A DNA stretch of 64,000 nt from Faecalibacterium hattorii. GTDB taxonomy: Bacteria > Bacillota > Clostridia > Oscillospirales > Ruminococcaceae. Shown piece after piece: positions 40,870 through 50,501 of this stretch. Numbering within the stretch: the first letter of the stretch is position 1; each line of letters starts with the position of its first letter. The translations under genes were made by a program, and so were the position numbers. The notes below the pieces were generated by a model that saw nothing but the letters and a program-made list of their open reading frames with translations, did not search any database and had not been told where the DNA came from. The DNA is taken from the NCBI RefSeq assembly GCF_003287455.1, contig NZ_PRLC01000003.1, forward strand, positions 124,001 through 188,000. The letters are read 5' to 3'.

Positions 40870-41011
40870 CTTCGTACAACCTCTCAGTCGGGCTTGCGCC
40901 CGCCAGCTCCCCTAGTAGGGGAGCCTCTGGCGTATCCATCAAGCTTCACCCGGTTGCCAAGGCCTCCCCTATTAGGGGAGGTGGCAATGCGAAGCATTGA
41001 CGGAGAGGTTT
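40870..41011. repeat. dispersed palindromic repeat between argG and argH (two modules)
   Basis: CCTCTCAGTC...GCGCCCGCCAGCTCCCCTAGTAGGGGAGCCTCTGGCG, then AAGGCCTCCCCTATTAGGGGAGGTGGCAATGCG...GCATTGACGGAGAGG. Each module has a CTCCCC/GGGGAG palindrome, and the ends CCTCTC/GAGAGG are mutually inverted. The closest relative in the window is at 52.86-53.04 kb. It probably forms a large hairpin in the argG-argH transcript. Confidence 0.85.
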
Positions 41012-41030
41012 CTTCCTAAAAACGGCAAAG

Positions 41031-41060
41031 CCGCCGCAGGGGAAAACGCTCCTGCGGCGG
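41031..41060 (-). terminator. hairpin after argG
   Basis: CCGCCGCAGG (41031-41040) with CCTGCGGCGG (41051-41060); on the minus strand GCTTTGCCGTTTTTAGG follows. It may end or attenuate transcription between argG and argH. Confidence 0.65.
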
Positions 41061-41145
41061 TGCCGCCGGCAACCATGCCGGTTTTAGAACCGCTGTGTGA
41101 AAGTGTAGAAAACACGCAGCGGGGAAAGTTGGCTTTGTGTACCGC

Positions 41146-42381
<1,236 letters not shown>

Positions 42382-42791
42382 GATGAACGCTCCTTTATTT
42401 TCATGATTACACTTTTGTTTTTCTGCACCGGGCATCCCTCCCGGCACGCTCGATTCATCGCTTGCTTATCACGCTTTTTATTATACGCCGTGCGGCTTTT
42501 CCGTCAATGCCGAAAACCGCCAAACCTTCTGCCCGTTTCCGGTGCGGTTTCTGTCAATTTGTATGTTTATGCAAATATTTTGTAAATTATACAATTTTTA
42601 TGCAATCGCACTGCATATATGCGGAGGCTTTTTCCGGGCCTTTTCGGCCCCTTCGCGCCCCGGAACCGCCGTTCACGCACAAAACACCCCCATTCACGCA
42701 GGTTTTGTTTCTTTTTGACGCATTTTATGGTACAATCAGCTTAAGAAAACCGTCGTCTCTATGCAGCTACAAAACGGAAAGTGAGGTCCCT
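42382..42791. promoter_or_regulatory. argG promoter, ARG-box-like site and divergent surface-protein leader
   Basis: 410 bp between divergent genes. Minus strand promoter for argG: TTGACG (42502-42507), 16 bp, TATAAT (42480-42485). TTTGTATGTTTATGCAAA (42558-42575) fits the ARG box TNTGNATWWWWATNCANA at 17 of 18 positions, and ATGCAA / TTGCAT half-sites flank it up to 42,606. ArgR-arginine repression is therefore likely, although the box is about 50 bp upstream of the -35. On the plus strand an extended -10 TGGTACAAT lies about 60 bp before the surface-protein gene. Confidence 0.65.
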
Positions 42792-45683
42792 ATGAAAAAA
42801 CGCATTCTCGCCCTGCTTCTTGCCTTCAGCATGATGCTTTCCCTTTTGCCGGTATCTGCCCTCGCAGATACGGGGGGGGGTATCGATTTCGCCGCTTATG
42901 CGAGTAATGGGCTTATCGGTGGAACGCCCGACCTTGTAATGGACAACGACGGAAGGCCCGACCTTTCCGGAATAACACCGGTTTCGCCGGGTGTTTATCA
43001 GGGCAACGGCTGGGAGTATGAAAACGGCACGCTGACGCTGGAAAGCGGGAGCTATGACTTTTTCACCACCAAGCCTACCACCAAGAATGGTAAAGTTTTA
43101 GCGCTCGTTGAATGCACGGTAGTTGTGAAAAACGGTGCCACCATCACCGGTGGTCGGTTTCATGCGATGTTCAATTATGGCACCGTCGAAAACTCTCTGC
43201 TCGTTTCCGATGGCATCATAAATCGCGGCGGCACCATGACGAACTGTCTGTTTCGCCGCACGAGCTTGCCGGAAGGTGTTACTGACTACCACAAATTGAC
43301 CGAAGTAAAAAATAGTACATTTGACGCCACCCTTCCGAACGCCCCGTATACCTTTTCGGATTGGGAAACCTACTATTTTACCGGAACTCCGACGCTCACC
43401 GTAAAGGTTGATAACAACCCTATTATCCGATACATCAACGGCAGAACCGATTACGGCGACTTGAAGCCTTCGGGTGTGAGTGGTTACTACACGTTTACCC
43501 CCAACGCGGGCGAAGATGTTGTGCTGAATCTCGAACACTACATTACTGACCTTGTAATCACCAAAGACGGCTTCCCTGATACGACCGGGCGCGCGCCGAT
43601 CTATGACTCTGCGAAGAATGTCATCGGCTGCAAGGGCAAAGGATGGAAGTATGAAAACGGCACGCTGACGCTGGAAAGCGGCGAATACGACTTTTCCAAG
43701 GATGGCCTTGGTCAGCTTGCCCCCGATGTGAAGCTTGTGGTTGGCGCCGGTGCCAAGCTCACCGGCGGCGCGTTCAACGAGATTCCCGACGGCTTAACCA
43801 CCGATAATGTCCAAACCATCATCCTGAACGGTTCCGATTCGATTGAAGCCGTGAACGGCCTTTCTTCCCAAAAGTGGAGCAAAAAACTGTATGCCATCAA
43901 AGACAGTCAGGTGGAGATCAAAGCCAGTGTTCCCCTTACGGATATCAACTGCCGCGTGATCGATCCCCACTACTATCCTGATAGCAGGGACAAAACCACT
44001 CTCCTCTTTACAATAAATGGTGACTTCATCTACTCTTATACAAAACTTGGCGAAACTGAGCTGACGCTGAACAAGTCTACCCGCACGAATCTCATCATGT
44101 TGGACAATGGTTGTCCGAATCTCGAAGGCGTCCCATATAATTGGGACGGCATGTATACTTATACCGGCGATGGCTGGAAATATGTTTTCAACAACTCCGG
44201 TTCCTTGGAGTTGAACGACACTAGTTCTTACAATTTCCGTTATTGCGACCCGCTCAACAACAAGATCAGCAGCGAGCTTGCGGCTGTAACGTGCGGTATT
44301 ATAAACAGCGGTGCGACCATCGAAGACGGCGTTTTCAAAAATCTCGTCATAAATCATAGCGGCATCATCAGCGGCGGCACTTTTGCCGTGGGCTTGTTCT
44401 CCATAGACTCGGAAGATTTTTCCACATCGGGCACCGTGACCGGCGGTGCATTCAACGGTAAAGACGGCCTGAGTGATGGAGCTCATCCAGTGACTGTACA
44501 CGATGGACACATTCGGAAAGTGAATGACACCGAACCGCGTGTGCTGGATAGTTCTCACAATTTGACCACCGGCACCGAATGGAACCTTTACTCCTATGAG
44601 GGCACCATTGTCACCGTCACAGCCGACACCGACATTACCAACATCAACGGCTGGAACATCGGCAGGTTCCGCGGTAGCAGCTACCCGAACGGCGAGGATG
44701 ACAAAAAGACTGTCAGCTTCCAAATGCCCGACGGCCCCGTGGTGCTGAACGACACGCTGTATACGCTCGACATCATCCGCGGCACTATGTGTGGCAACAC
44801 CTCTGTCTCTGCCCCGGCGGGTACGGAATTCACGCTGGAAGCCGACGAACCGGCAGAAGATGAAACCTTCCTCGGCTGGAGGCTGAGCGACGAAAGCTTG
44901 CTGACGAGCGGCACGCTGAACGACCCCGAATGCACAACGATCACCATCACAATGAAAAACGCCAGCGCCACCGCTGAGGCGGTGTTCCAGAAAGATACCC
45001 CCGCCTACACCCTCACCGTGACTGGCGGCGGGCTTGTGAACGGCAAGACCAGCGCGGTGGTGGAGGCTGGCAAGGAAGTGTGCCTGACCGTGGGCGAGAT
45101 GCAGGAGGGCATGAGCTTCAACTATTGGGACCTGCCCACCGCGCTGATCAAGGCGCTGACGGACAGCAGTTCCGGCGGCTTCAGCAATAAGGTCGAACCC
45201 CTGACCTTTACCATGCCCGACTTGAGCAAGTACACCGAAGACACGCGCTTCACCATCCGGCTGGACATCCGCCCGGCGGAGCTGCCGGACGATGACGATG
45301 GCCCGTCGGTGCTGGGCACCATGGCCACCGTGGCCGTGGGCGGCGCGGCGGCCGGCATCTTGGTGTGGCAGGGCGTGAGCCTCGGTGTGGACAGCTATTT
45401 GCAGCTCTCCCTGCCCGGCGGCGTGCCGGTGCCGGCCAACCGCATCGAGCTGGTGAAGCTGCTGTGGGAGACGGCGGGCAAGCCCGACGTGGTGCTCCCG
45501 GCGCTGTACGGCGACGTTTCCACCGAGGACGCCGAGCTGCAGAAGGCGACCCGCTGGGCCATCGACAACGGCCTTGTGAAGCCCGCCGACGACAGCGACG
45601 CCTCCCGCTTTGACCCCGACCGCAGCGTTTCCAAGTATGAAGTGGCGCGGGCGTGGTTCAAGGTCCAGCAGATGCTGAAATAA
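42792..45683 (+). CDS. large secreted surface protein with C-terminal SLH-like segment
   Basis: 963 residues. Signal peptide MKKRILALLLAFSMMLSLLP...ALA-D. Three repeated units carry W(E/K)YENGTLTLESG(S/E)YDF-type blocks (about residues 77-95, 285-305 and a weaker one near 463); between them are beta-rich stretches with many short Gly-Thr-Val segments, suggesting a beta-helix or beta-sandwich. Around 660-850 are two InlB/bacterial-repeat-like segments (APAGTEFTLEADEP...FLGW). A membrane-like hydrophobic stretch (LGTMATVAVGGAAAGILVW) at about 840-858 is followed by a final domain with FDPDRSVSKYEVARAWF, like one S-layer homology repeat. Likely an anchored adhesin or cell-wall protein; ligand unknown. 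Confidence 0.8.
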   Translation: MKKRILALLLAFSMMLSLLPVSALADTGGGIDFAAYASNGLIGGTPDLVMDNDGRPDLSGITPVSPGVYQGNGWEYENGTLTLESGSYDFFTTKPTTKNGKVLALVECTVVVKNGATITGGRFHAMFNYGTVENSLLVSDGIINRGGTMTNCLFRRTSLPEGVTDYHKLTEVKNSTFDATLPNAPYTFSDWETYYFTGTPTLTVKVDNNPIIRYINGRTDYGDLKPSGVSGYYTFTPNAGEDVVLNLEHYITDLVITKDGFPDTTGRAPIYDSAKNVIGCKGKGWKYENGTLTLESGEYDFSKDGLGQLAPDVKLVVGAGAKLTGGAFNEIPDGLTTDNVQTIILNGSDSIEAVNGLSSQKWSKKLYAIKDSQVEIKASVPLTDINCRVIDPHYYPDSRDKTTLLFTINGDFIYSYTKLGETELTLNKSTRTNLIMLDNGCPNLEGVPYNWDGMYTYTGDGWKYVFNNSGSLELNDTSSYNFRYCDPLNNKISSELAAVTCGIINSGATIEDGVFKNLVINHSGIISGGTFAVGLFSIDSEDFSTSGTVTGGAFNGKDGLSDGAHPVTVHDGHIRKVNDTEPRVLDSSHNLTTGTEWNLYSYEGTIVTVTADTDITNINGWNIGRFRGSSYPNGEDDKKTVSFQMPDGPVVLNDTLYTLDIIRGTMCGNTSVSAPAGTEFTLEADEPAEDETFLGWRLSDESLLTSGTLNDPECTTITITMKNASATAEAVFQKDTPAYTLTVTGGGLVNGKTSAVVEAGKEVCLTVGEMQEGMSFNYWDLPTALIKALTDSSSGGFSNKVEPLTFTMPDLSKYTEDTRFTIRLDIRPAELPDDDDGPSVLGTMATVAVGGAAAGILVWQGVSLGVDSYLQLSLPGGVPVPANRIELVKLLWETAGKPDVVLPALYGDVSTEDAELQKATRWAIDNGLVKPADDSDASRFDPDRSVSKYEVARAWFKVQQMLK

Positions 45684-45701
45684 CTTCCCCAGTCCTCTTC
45701 G

Positions 45702-45752
45702 ATGGCTCCCTCCTTGAGGGAGCTGGCGCGTGAGCGCCTGAGGGAGTCCCCC
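45702..45752. repeat. dispersed palindromic repeat after the surface-protein gene
   Basis: TGGCTCCCTCCTTGAGGGAGCTGGCGCG...GCGCCTGAGGGAG: a short member of the repeat family with GCTCCCTC/GAGGGAGC palindrome. Confidence 0.7.
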
Positions 45753-45760
45753 TTACAAAA

Positions 45761-45798
45761 GCAAGAGCCTCCCGGCGTGAAAACCGGGAGGCTCTTGC
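45761..45798. terminator. bidirectional terminator
   Basis: GCAAGAGCCTCCCGG (45761-45775) with CCGGGAGGCTCTTGC (45784-45798), between the convergent surface-protein and GIY-YIG/GNAT genes. Confidence 0.8.
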
Positions 45799-45799
45799 G

Positions 45800-46651
45800 T
45801 TATATGCTGCCGTATTTTTTCAGGATGGCGGCGGTCTCTTCGGGGGATGCGAGCCGGATGGGGGCGGGCTTTTCGCTGCCGGAGCGCAGCGCCAGCCACC
45901 ACGTCGAAAGCCCCAGCCAGCCCCACTTATAGGCCGTGTGGGGGGTGCGCCCCACGCAGGAGAAGCCCAGCCGCTGGTGGATGTGCTCGCTGGCGGGGTT
46001 GGGGTCGGCCACAAGGGCGTAGACGTTCCAGTAGCCGCAGGCATCCAGCACCTCCAGCAGGGCGCGGTAGAGCAGGGTGCCCACACCGAGGCCGCGGGCG
46101 TCCGGGGCGCAGTAGATGGTGCTCTCCACCGACCAGTCGTAGGCTTCCCGCGGGTGCCACCGGTGGGCACAGGCGTAGCCCAGCAGCTTGCCCTCGGCGT
46201 CCCGCGCCAGCAGCAGCGGGGCCACCTTCCGGGTGTTGTCCACCCAGTCCTCGTACTCTTCCAGCGTGGAGGGCGTGACCTGAAAGGTCGCCGTGTGGTT
46301 CAGCACGTACCAGTTGTAAATTTCAAGGATGTCTGCCGCATCCGCGCGGGTCGCCACCGACAGCCGGGGCAGGTTCTTCCCTTCCCATTCCCCGCACAGG
46401 GCCTCTTTTTTCGCCTTGGGCAGCTTTTTCAGGGCCGCTTCGCGGCGCAGGGCGTCGGATTTGTCGGCACAGCGCTCCAAGTAGGCGAACCGCTTGGCCC
46501 CCATGGCCCGCGTCGCCTTGGCCCCTTTGCCGGTCTTGTGGGCGTGGAGCCGGGCACCGGGGTCGTTGGTCCAGCCCGTGTAGAGCTGGCCGCCCGCGCA
46601 CCGCACCATATAGACGTAGGCCCGTTCTTCGTGTTCCGCTCCGCCGCTCAT
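45800..46651 (-). CDS. GIY-YIG nuclease domain fused to GNAT acetyltransferase
   Basis: 283 residues, two domains. Residues about 10-90: AYVYMVRCAGGQLYTGWTNDPGARLHAH ... YLERCADKSDALRREAALKKL, a GIY-YIG domain of the UPF0213/YhbQ type (here VYM...LYTG). Residues about 97-283: LPRLSVATRADAADILEIYNWYV ... YDWSVESTIYCAPDARGLGVGTLLYRALLE, a GNAT domain resembling phosphinothricin N-acetyltransferases with the acetyl-CoA loop RGLGVG. The domains are normally separate proteins. No stop or shift separates them. Gene starts directly after the MYG1-like gene's stop, so they are co-transcribed. Role unknown. Confidence 0.85.
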   Translation of the reverse strand: MSGGAEHEERAYVYMVRCAGGQLYTGWTNDPGARLHAHKTGKGAKATRAMGAKRFAYLERCADKSDALRREAALKKLPKAKKEALCGEWEGKNLPRLSVATRADAADILEIYNWYVLNHTATFQVTPSTLEEYEDWVDNTRKVAPLLLARDAEGKLLGYACAHRWHPREAYDWSVESTIYCAPDARGLGVGTLLYRALLEVLDACGYWNVYALVADPNPASEHIHQRLGFSCVGRTPHTAYKWGWLGLSTWWLALRSGSEKPAPIRLASPEETAAILKKYGSI

Positions 46652-46652
46652 C

Positions 46653-47480
46653 TTACAGTCTCCCGTTGTTTTTCAGCACCTGACGGCAAGCCGCAAGGGC
46701 GGTCTCCTTGTCCTTGGCCGTGATGAGGAAGCGGCTGGCATGGCAAAAGCTGATGCCCTCGATGCCGCTCTTCTGCTCGATGACCTCCTGCGGCTGGCCC
46801 GCCCACGACTGGGGGAAGGGGAGCTTAGGTTTTTTGGTCTTGTGGTCGGTCACGCACTGGGCGCTCCAGCCGCCCCGCTGGCTGGGGTAGACCACGAAGA
46901 GGGCATCCGTCCGGTACAGGCCGTTCTTCCACGGCAGGTAGCAGGGCAGGATCACGATGCCGTCGCGGGAGTTTTTGTAGGCTTGCTGGACCTTTTCATC
47001 CGCACGGTTCACGGCGTTGGCGCTGGCGATCTGGTTTTCCAAGATCTGCTTCGCCACGGCCACCGCCTTGAAGAAACAGGTGTCCTGATCTTCCTTCGAG
47101 TCCCACACCGGGTTGAAGAAGCCGATGGCGTCGCACAGGCTGTTCTGCTCGCCGGTGTTGTCGTTCAGATCGAGGGGCTGAATGAAGTTTTCGTCGATGA
47201 GCCGCGCCTGACGCTCGCCCACAAGGCCGGGCCCCAGCACCCGCCACAGCAGACCGAAGGCTGCGTAGGGGACGCCGTTGGCCCGCATTTCCCGCGGCTC
47301 CTGATGGTGGTCGAACATGCCGAAGCCGATATCGTACACGATGCCGTCGAAATCGTCCGGCACCACAAAGCCGCGGGTGATCTTGATGTCCGGGCGGATG
47401 ATCTGCAACAGCGCCGTCGCAAAGACATCATCCGCGTGGAACTTGCCCGCATGTGTAAAACCATTTGCAGGAATTTTCAT
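46653..47480 (-). CDS. MYG1-family (UPF0160) DHH-like hydrolase
   Basis: 275 residues. THAGKFHADDVFATALL (metal ligands H-x-D-D), YDIGFGMFDHHQ (DHH motif) and SFCHASRFLITAKDKE near the end match MYG1/UPF0160 proteins, relatives of DHH phosphoesterases; eukaryotic MYG1 is a 3'-5' RNA exonuclease. The bacterial substrate is not known. Its stop is one base from the start of the GIY-YIG/GNAT gene. Confidence 0.88.
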   Translation of the reverse strand: MKIPANGFTHAGKFHADDVFATALLQIIRPDIKITRGFVVPDDFDGIVYDIGFGMFDHHQEPREMRANGVPYAAFGLLWRVLGPGLVGERQARLIDENFIQPLDLNDNTGEQNSLCDAIGFFNPVWDSKEDQDTCFFKAVAVAKQILENQIASANAVNRADEKVQQAYKNSRDGIVILPCYLPWKNGLYRTDALFVVYPSQRGGWSAQCVTDHKTKKPKLPFPQSWAGQPQEVIEQKSGIEGISFCHASRFLITAKDKETALAACRQVLKNNGRL

Positions 47481-47572
47481 ATCTGTACCTCATTCTCAAC
47501 AGTGTCTTTGAGGACAGTATAGCACATTCTTCGGGCGGGGACAAACCCCGCTTTTTGCCCTTCTAAAATGTA

Positions 47573-47601
47573 TTGCACATCGCCATACAACGTGGTACAA
47601 T
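47573..47601 (+). promoter_or_regulatory. promoter of the toxin-antitoxin operon
   Basis: TTGCAC (47573-47578), 17 bp, TACAAT (47596-47601), 23 bp before the antitoxin ATG. The partly symmetric sequence across it is where the antitoxin would be expected to autoregulate. Confidence 0.65.
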
Positions 47602-47624
47602 AGCAGAAACAGGAGGCGATCACA

Positions 47625-47924
47625 ATGTCCGCAAAAACCGCAAATGTCACCGCACGCATCCAGCCCGAAGTCAAAGAACAGGCCGAAGCGATCCTTTCCC
47701 AGCTGGGCATTCCGGTTTCCGTCTTCATCGACATGGCCTACCGGCAGGTCATCCTGCGGGACGGCATTCCGTTCTCGCTGGAGCTATCCGCAAAACTTCC
47801 CACCCGCGACACCATGACACGCAGCGAATTTGACGCCATGATGCAGACCGGCCTCGACCAAGCCAAGCGCGGCGAGTCGTCGCCGCTGGACGAAGCCTTC
47901 GCCCGGCTCCGCGCGGAGATTTAA
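47625..47924 (+). CDS. RelB/DinJ-family antitoxin
   Basis: 99 residues. TANVTARIQPEVKEQAEAILSQLGIPVSVFIDMAYRQVIL is a ribbon-helix-helix DNA-binding N-terminus of RelB/DinJ type; the acidic C-terminal part binds the toxin. AGGAGG precedes the ATG. The toxin gene follows after 3 bp. Confidence 0.9.
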   Translation: MSAKTANVTARIQPEVKEQAEAILSQLGIPVSVFIDMAYRQVILRDGIPFSLELSAKLPTRDTMTRSEFDAMMQTGLDQAKRGESSPLDEAFARLRAEI

Positions 47925-47927
47925 ACC

Positions 47928-48263
47928 ATGGAAGAATATCTTGTCCAGCTTACTCCGCAAGCGGAACAGCAGCTCCGCGCCATCGTGCATCACATCTCCC
48001 ACGAGCTGTTGGAGCCTGACACCGCAGCCGCCCTTCTCTCTGCCCTTGAACAGGCAATGGCATCGCTCCATATTCTGCCGCAGCGTACACCTTTGGTCGA
48101 AGAAGAACCGTGGCATACGCAGGGCATCCGAAAGCTTTTGTGCAGGAACTTTCTGATCTACTTTGGGGTCGATACCAGCGCTTACCGTGTGCAGATCCTT
48201 GCTGTAGTCTATGCGCGGCGCGACCAGTTGAAGCAGCTTCGGAATATAACGAGCCTTTCTTAA
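47928..48263 (+). CDS. RelE/ParE-family toxin
   Basis: 111 residues. YLVQLTPQAEQQLRAIVHHISHEL and the C-terminal YRVQILAVVYARRDQ are the RelE/ParE fold signature. Whether it cuts mRNA at the ribosome (RelE) or targets gyrase (ParE) cannot be told; the sequence looks closer to ParE/YoeB-like plasmid stabilisation toxins. Forms a module with the antitoxin upstream. Confidence 0.88.
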   Translation: MEEYLVQLTPQAEQQLRAIVHHISHELLEPDTAAALLSALEQAMASLHILPQRTPLVEEEPWHTQGIRKLLCRNFLIYFGVDTSAYRVQILAVVYARRDQLKQLRNITSLS

Positions 48264-48269
48264 AACGCA

Positions 48270-48316
48270 GACCAGCCCCGGAAACGATGCCGTTCAGGCC
48301 GTTTCCGGGGCTGGTC
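48270..48316. terminator. bidirectional terminator
   Basis: GACCAGCCCCGGAAAC (48270-48285) with GTTTCCGGGGCTGGTC (48301-48316), between the toxin gene and the convergent ATP-grasp gene. Confidence 0.85.
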
Positions 48317-48326
48317 TCTTCATCAT

Positions 48327-49703
48327 TTACTTTTTCTTCCGGCTGTCCGTCTTGGTGACGGCCTTGGTCGTGGTCTTAGTCACGGCCGTGGTGGGCTTGA
48401 CGGCGGGGGAGAGGTTGGGTTTTGGGATGAGGGCCTTGGCGGCGGGCTCGCCGAGAGCCAGCACGTTCACCAACTCCTGCTGGATGGCGTCGTTGTTCTC
48501 ATCGGTGACGGCGAGGACGTCGGCGTAGAACTGCTCCATCTCCTCAAAGGTGGGGAAGGTGGCCACGTACATCTGGTTGCCCATGGCGCCGGAGAGAGCG
48601 TCGGGGATGCGGTCCACCATCCGCATATTGCCCTGATACTTCTGCATCAGCTGCTCGTGGCTGTAGACGAAGTGCTTGCCGTCGCGGCGGCCCGCAAAGG
48701 GGCAGTAGAAGTGCTCGCCGACGGGCATATCGGTGCCGCCGAAGGCGATCATGTCGGCCCAGATCTTGTACACGTTGGTGGAGCGTGCAAAGTTGATCAT
48801 GTCGGGCGTGAAGCCGCCGCAGGGGCGCATGTTGACTTCCAGCGCAACGATCTGGCCCTTTTTGCCCATGCCGGCCTGATCCTCGCTCATCCGGAAGAAC
48901 TCGAAGTGGACGAAGCGGCTCTTGACGCCGAAGCTCTTGACGACGGCGCGGCCCGCGGCGCGGGTGTCGTCGGGCAGGTCCTTAATGATGTAGTAGATGG
49001 AGTTGTCGTTGTCGTTCACGATGTCCATGATGGACATGGGGCTGACATTGCCCGCCTCGAAGATGGGGTTGCCGCTGCCGTCGATGATGGCGTCGTAGCT
49101 GTTGACCTCGGCGCGGACGAACTCCTCCATGATGTAGGAGACATCCGGGTGATGGATGCTCTTGTAGGTCAGGAAGGTGCGCAGCTCCTCGTCATTGGAC
49201 AGCCTGTGGGTGTCGGAAGCGCCCACGCCGTTGTCGGGCTTGACGACCACCGGGTAGCCGACCTCTTCGATGAACTTCTTGCAGCCCTCAAAGTCATCCA
49301 CCATGTGATAGCGGGCGGTGGCGATGCCGGCCTTCTGGTAATACTCCTTCATCTTGCTCTTGTACTTGATGCGGGGCATGTCCTCGGTCTGGAAGCCGCT
49401 GGTGATGTGGAAATCGGTGCGCAGAGCGGCATCCCGCTCCAGCCAGTATTCGTTGTTGGACTCCAGCCAGTCGATGCGGCCATACTTGAAGGTGAAGAAG
49501 GCCACGGCGCGGTAGACCTCGTCATAATTTTCGAGGCTGCCGACCTTGTAATACTCGTTCAGGCTGTCCTTCAACTCCGGCTTCAGCTCATCGTAGGGCT
49601 GGTCGCCGATGCCAAGGACGTTCATGCCGTCATTTTTCAGCTCCCGGCAGAACTGCCAGTAGTTCGTCGGGAAGTTCGGGGAGATAAAGATAAAATTGCT
49701 CAT
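48327..49703 (-). CDS. ATP-grasp ligase-like protein
   Basis: 458 residues. Pre-ATP-grasp Rossmann-like N-terminus (FIFISPNFPTNYWQF), then GYPVVVKPDNGVGAS (ATP-binding Lys, about 153-167), ALEVNMRPCGGF (metal-binding Glu/Asn). The C-terminal tail is Thr/Lys-rich and disordered (KPTTAVTKTTTKAVTKTDSRKKK region). ATP-grasp enzymes join a carboxylate to an amine or thiol. The substrate is unknown. It is the third gene of an operon with two esterase-like genes, 22 bp after the second. Confidence 0.85.
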   Translation of the reverse strand: MSNFIFISPNFPTNYWQFCRELKNDGMNVLGIGDQPYDELKPELKDSLNEYYKVGSLENYDEVYRAVAFFTFKYGRIDWLESNNEYWLERDAALRTDFHITSGFQTEDMPRIKYKSKMKEYYQKAGIATARYHMVDDFEGCKKFIEEVGYPVVVKPDNGVGASDTHRLSNDEELRTFLTYKSIHHPDVSYIMEEFVRAEVNSYDAIIDGSGNPIFEAGNVSPMSIMDIVNDNDNSIYYIIKDLPDDTRAAGRAVVKSFGVKSRFVHFEFFRMSEDQAGMGKKGQIVALEVNMRPCGGFTPDMINFARSTNVYKIWADMIAFGGTDMPVGEHFYCPFAGRRDGKHFVYSHEQLMQKYQGNMRMVDRIPDALSGAMGNQMYVATFPTFEEMEQFYADVLAVTDENNDAIQQELVNVLALGEPAAKALIPKPNLSPAVKPTTAVTKTTTKAVTKTDSRKKK

Positions 49704-49725
49704 GGTTTAGTTGATTCCTCTTTGT

Positions 49726-50478
49726 TTAGCCTAAAATATAAGGCATATAATACACCACCTGCTGATACCACCAGTTCCAGTCATGGTTGACATCGTGGCC
49801 CCACAGATCGACCCAGATGGGGATGTGCTTGGCCTCGAAGATGCGCTTGAGATACCACGTGGTGTCCGGCTGCTCCCAATCGCCCTGACCGCAGCAGATG
49901 ACGGCCTTCTGGTTCCGGAACAGCTCCATATAGGGGTGATTCTCCGGGAAATTGACCATGTAATCCACCGGGGAGTTCATATAGACCAGCTCGTCCATAT
50001 AGTTGCCGAAGCCGTAGTGGGCGGTGTAGATGCCGCTGAGGGCCATGCAGCCGCAGAAGATGTTCGGGAAGCGCAGATACAGGTTGACCGCGTGGGTCGC
50101 GCCGAGACTGCACCCGAAGGCGATGACGCCGGGCGCGCCGTCCCAGCCGTTCCGCTCGCGGGCGATCTGCTGGATCTTGGGCACGGCCTCCTCCACGATG
50201 TAGCGGATCCACTGCTCGTAGCGGCGGATGCGCCAGTAGGGGTCGCCGCTGGAGTCCGACCACGTTTCCTTGTCGATGGTGTCGATGGAAATGACCATCA
50301 CCTGACCGGACTCGATCCACGGGGCCAGCGTATCGGCCATGTGGAAATCCTCAAAGTCGAAGAAGCGGCCGTCCTGACAGGGGATGTAAAGCATCGGGCG
50401 GCCCGCATGGCCGTAGACCTTGCACTCCATCTCGCGGCCGAGAGCGGGGCTGTAATCCTTAAAATACTGCATTTCCAT
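49726..50478 (-). CDS. esterase-like alpha/beta hydrolase
   Basis: 250 residues. Nucleophile elbow FGCSLGATHA (Ser about 129), C-terminal LWGHDVNHDWNWW with candidate His. It belongs to the putative-esterase (esterase D/antigen 85-like) group, without signal peptide. Middle gene of the operon: 23 bp after the other esterase and 22 bp before the ATP-grasp gene. Sequence similarity to the upstream esterase is limited, so this is not a simple duplication. Confidence 0.82.
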   Translation of the reverse strand: MEMQYFKDYSPALGREMECKVYGHAGRPMLYIPCQDGRFFDFEDFHMADTLAPWIESGQVMVISIDTIDKETWSDSSGDPYWRIRRYEQWIRYIVEEAVPKIQQIARERNGWDGAPGVIAFGCSLGATHAVNLYLRFPNIFCGCMALSGIYTAHYGFGNYMDELVYMNSPVDYMVNFPENHPYMELFRNQKAVICCGQGDWEQPDTTWYLKRIFEAKHIPIWVDLWGHDVNHDWNWWYQQVVYYMPYILG

Positions 50479-50501
50479 CGTTGATTCCTCCTTTTATAGG
50501 G

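Noticed and set aside
48327-49703. Carbamoyl-phosphate synthase subunit supporting the arginine cluster
   Set aside because: A single ATP-grasp unit of 458 residues without the duplicated synthase layout, and its operon partners are esterases.
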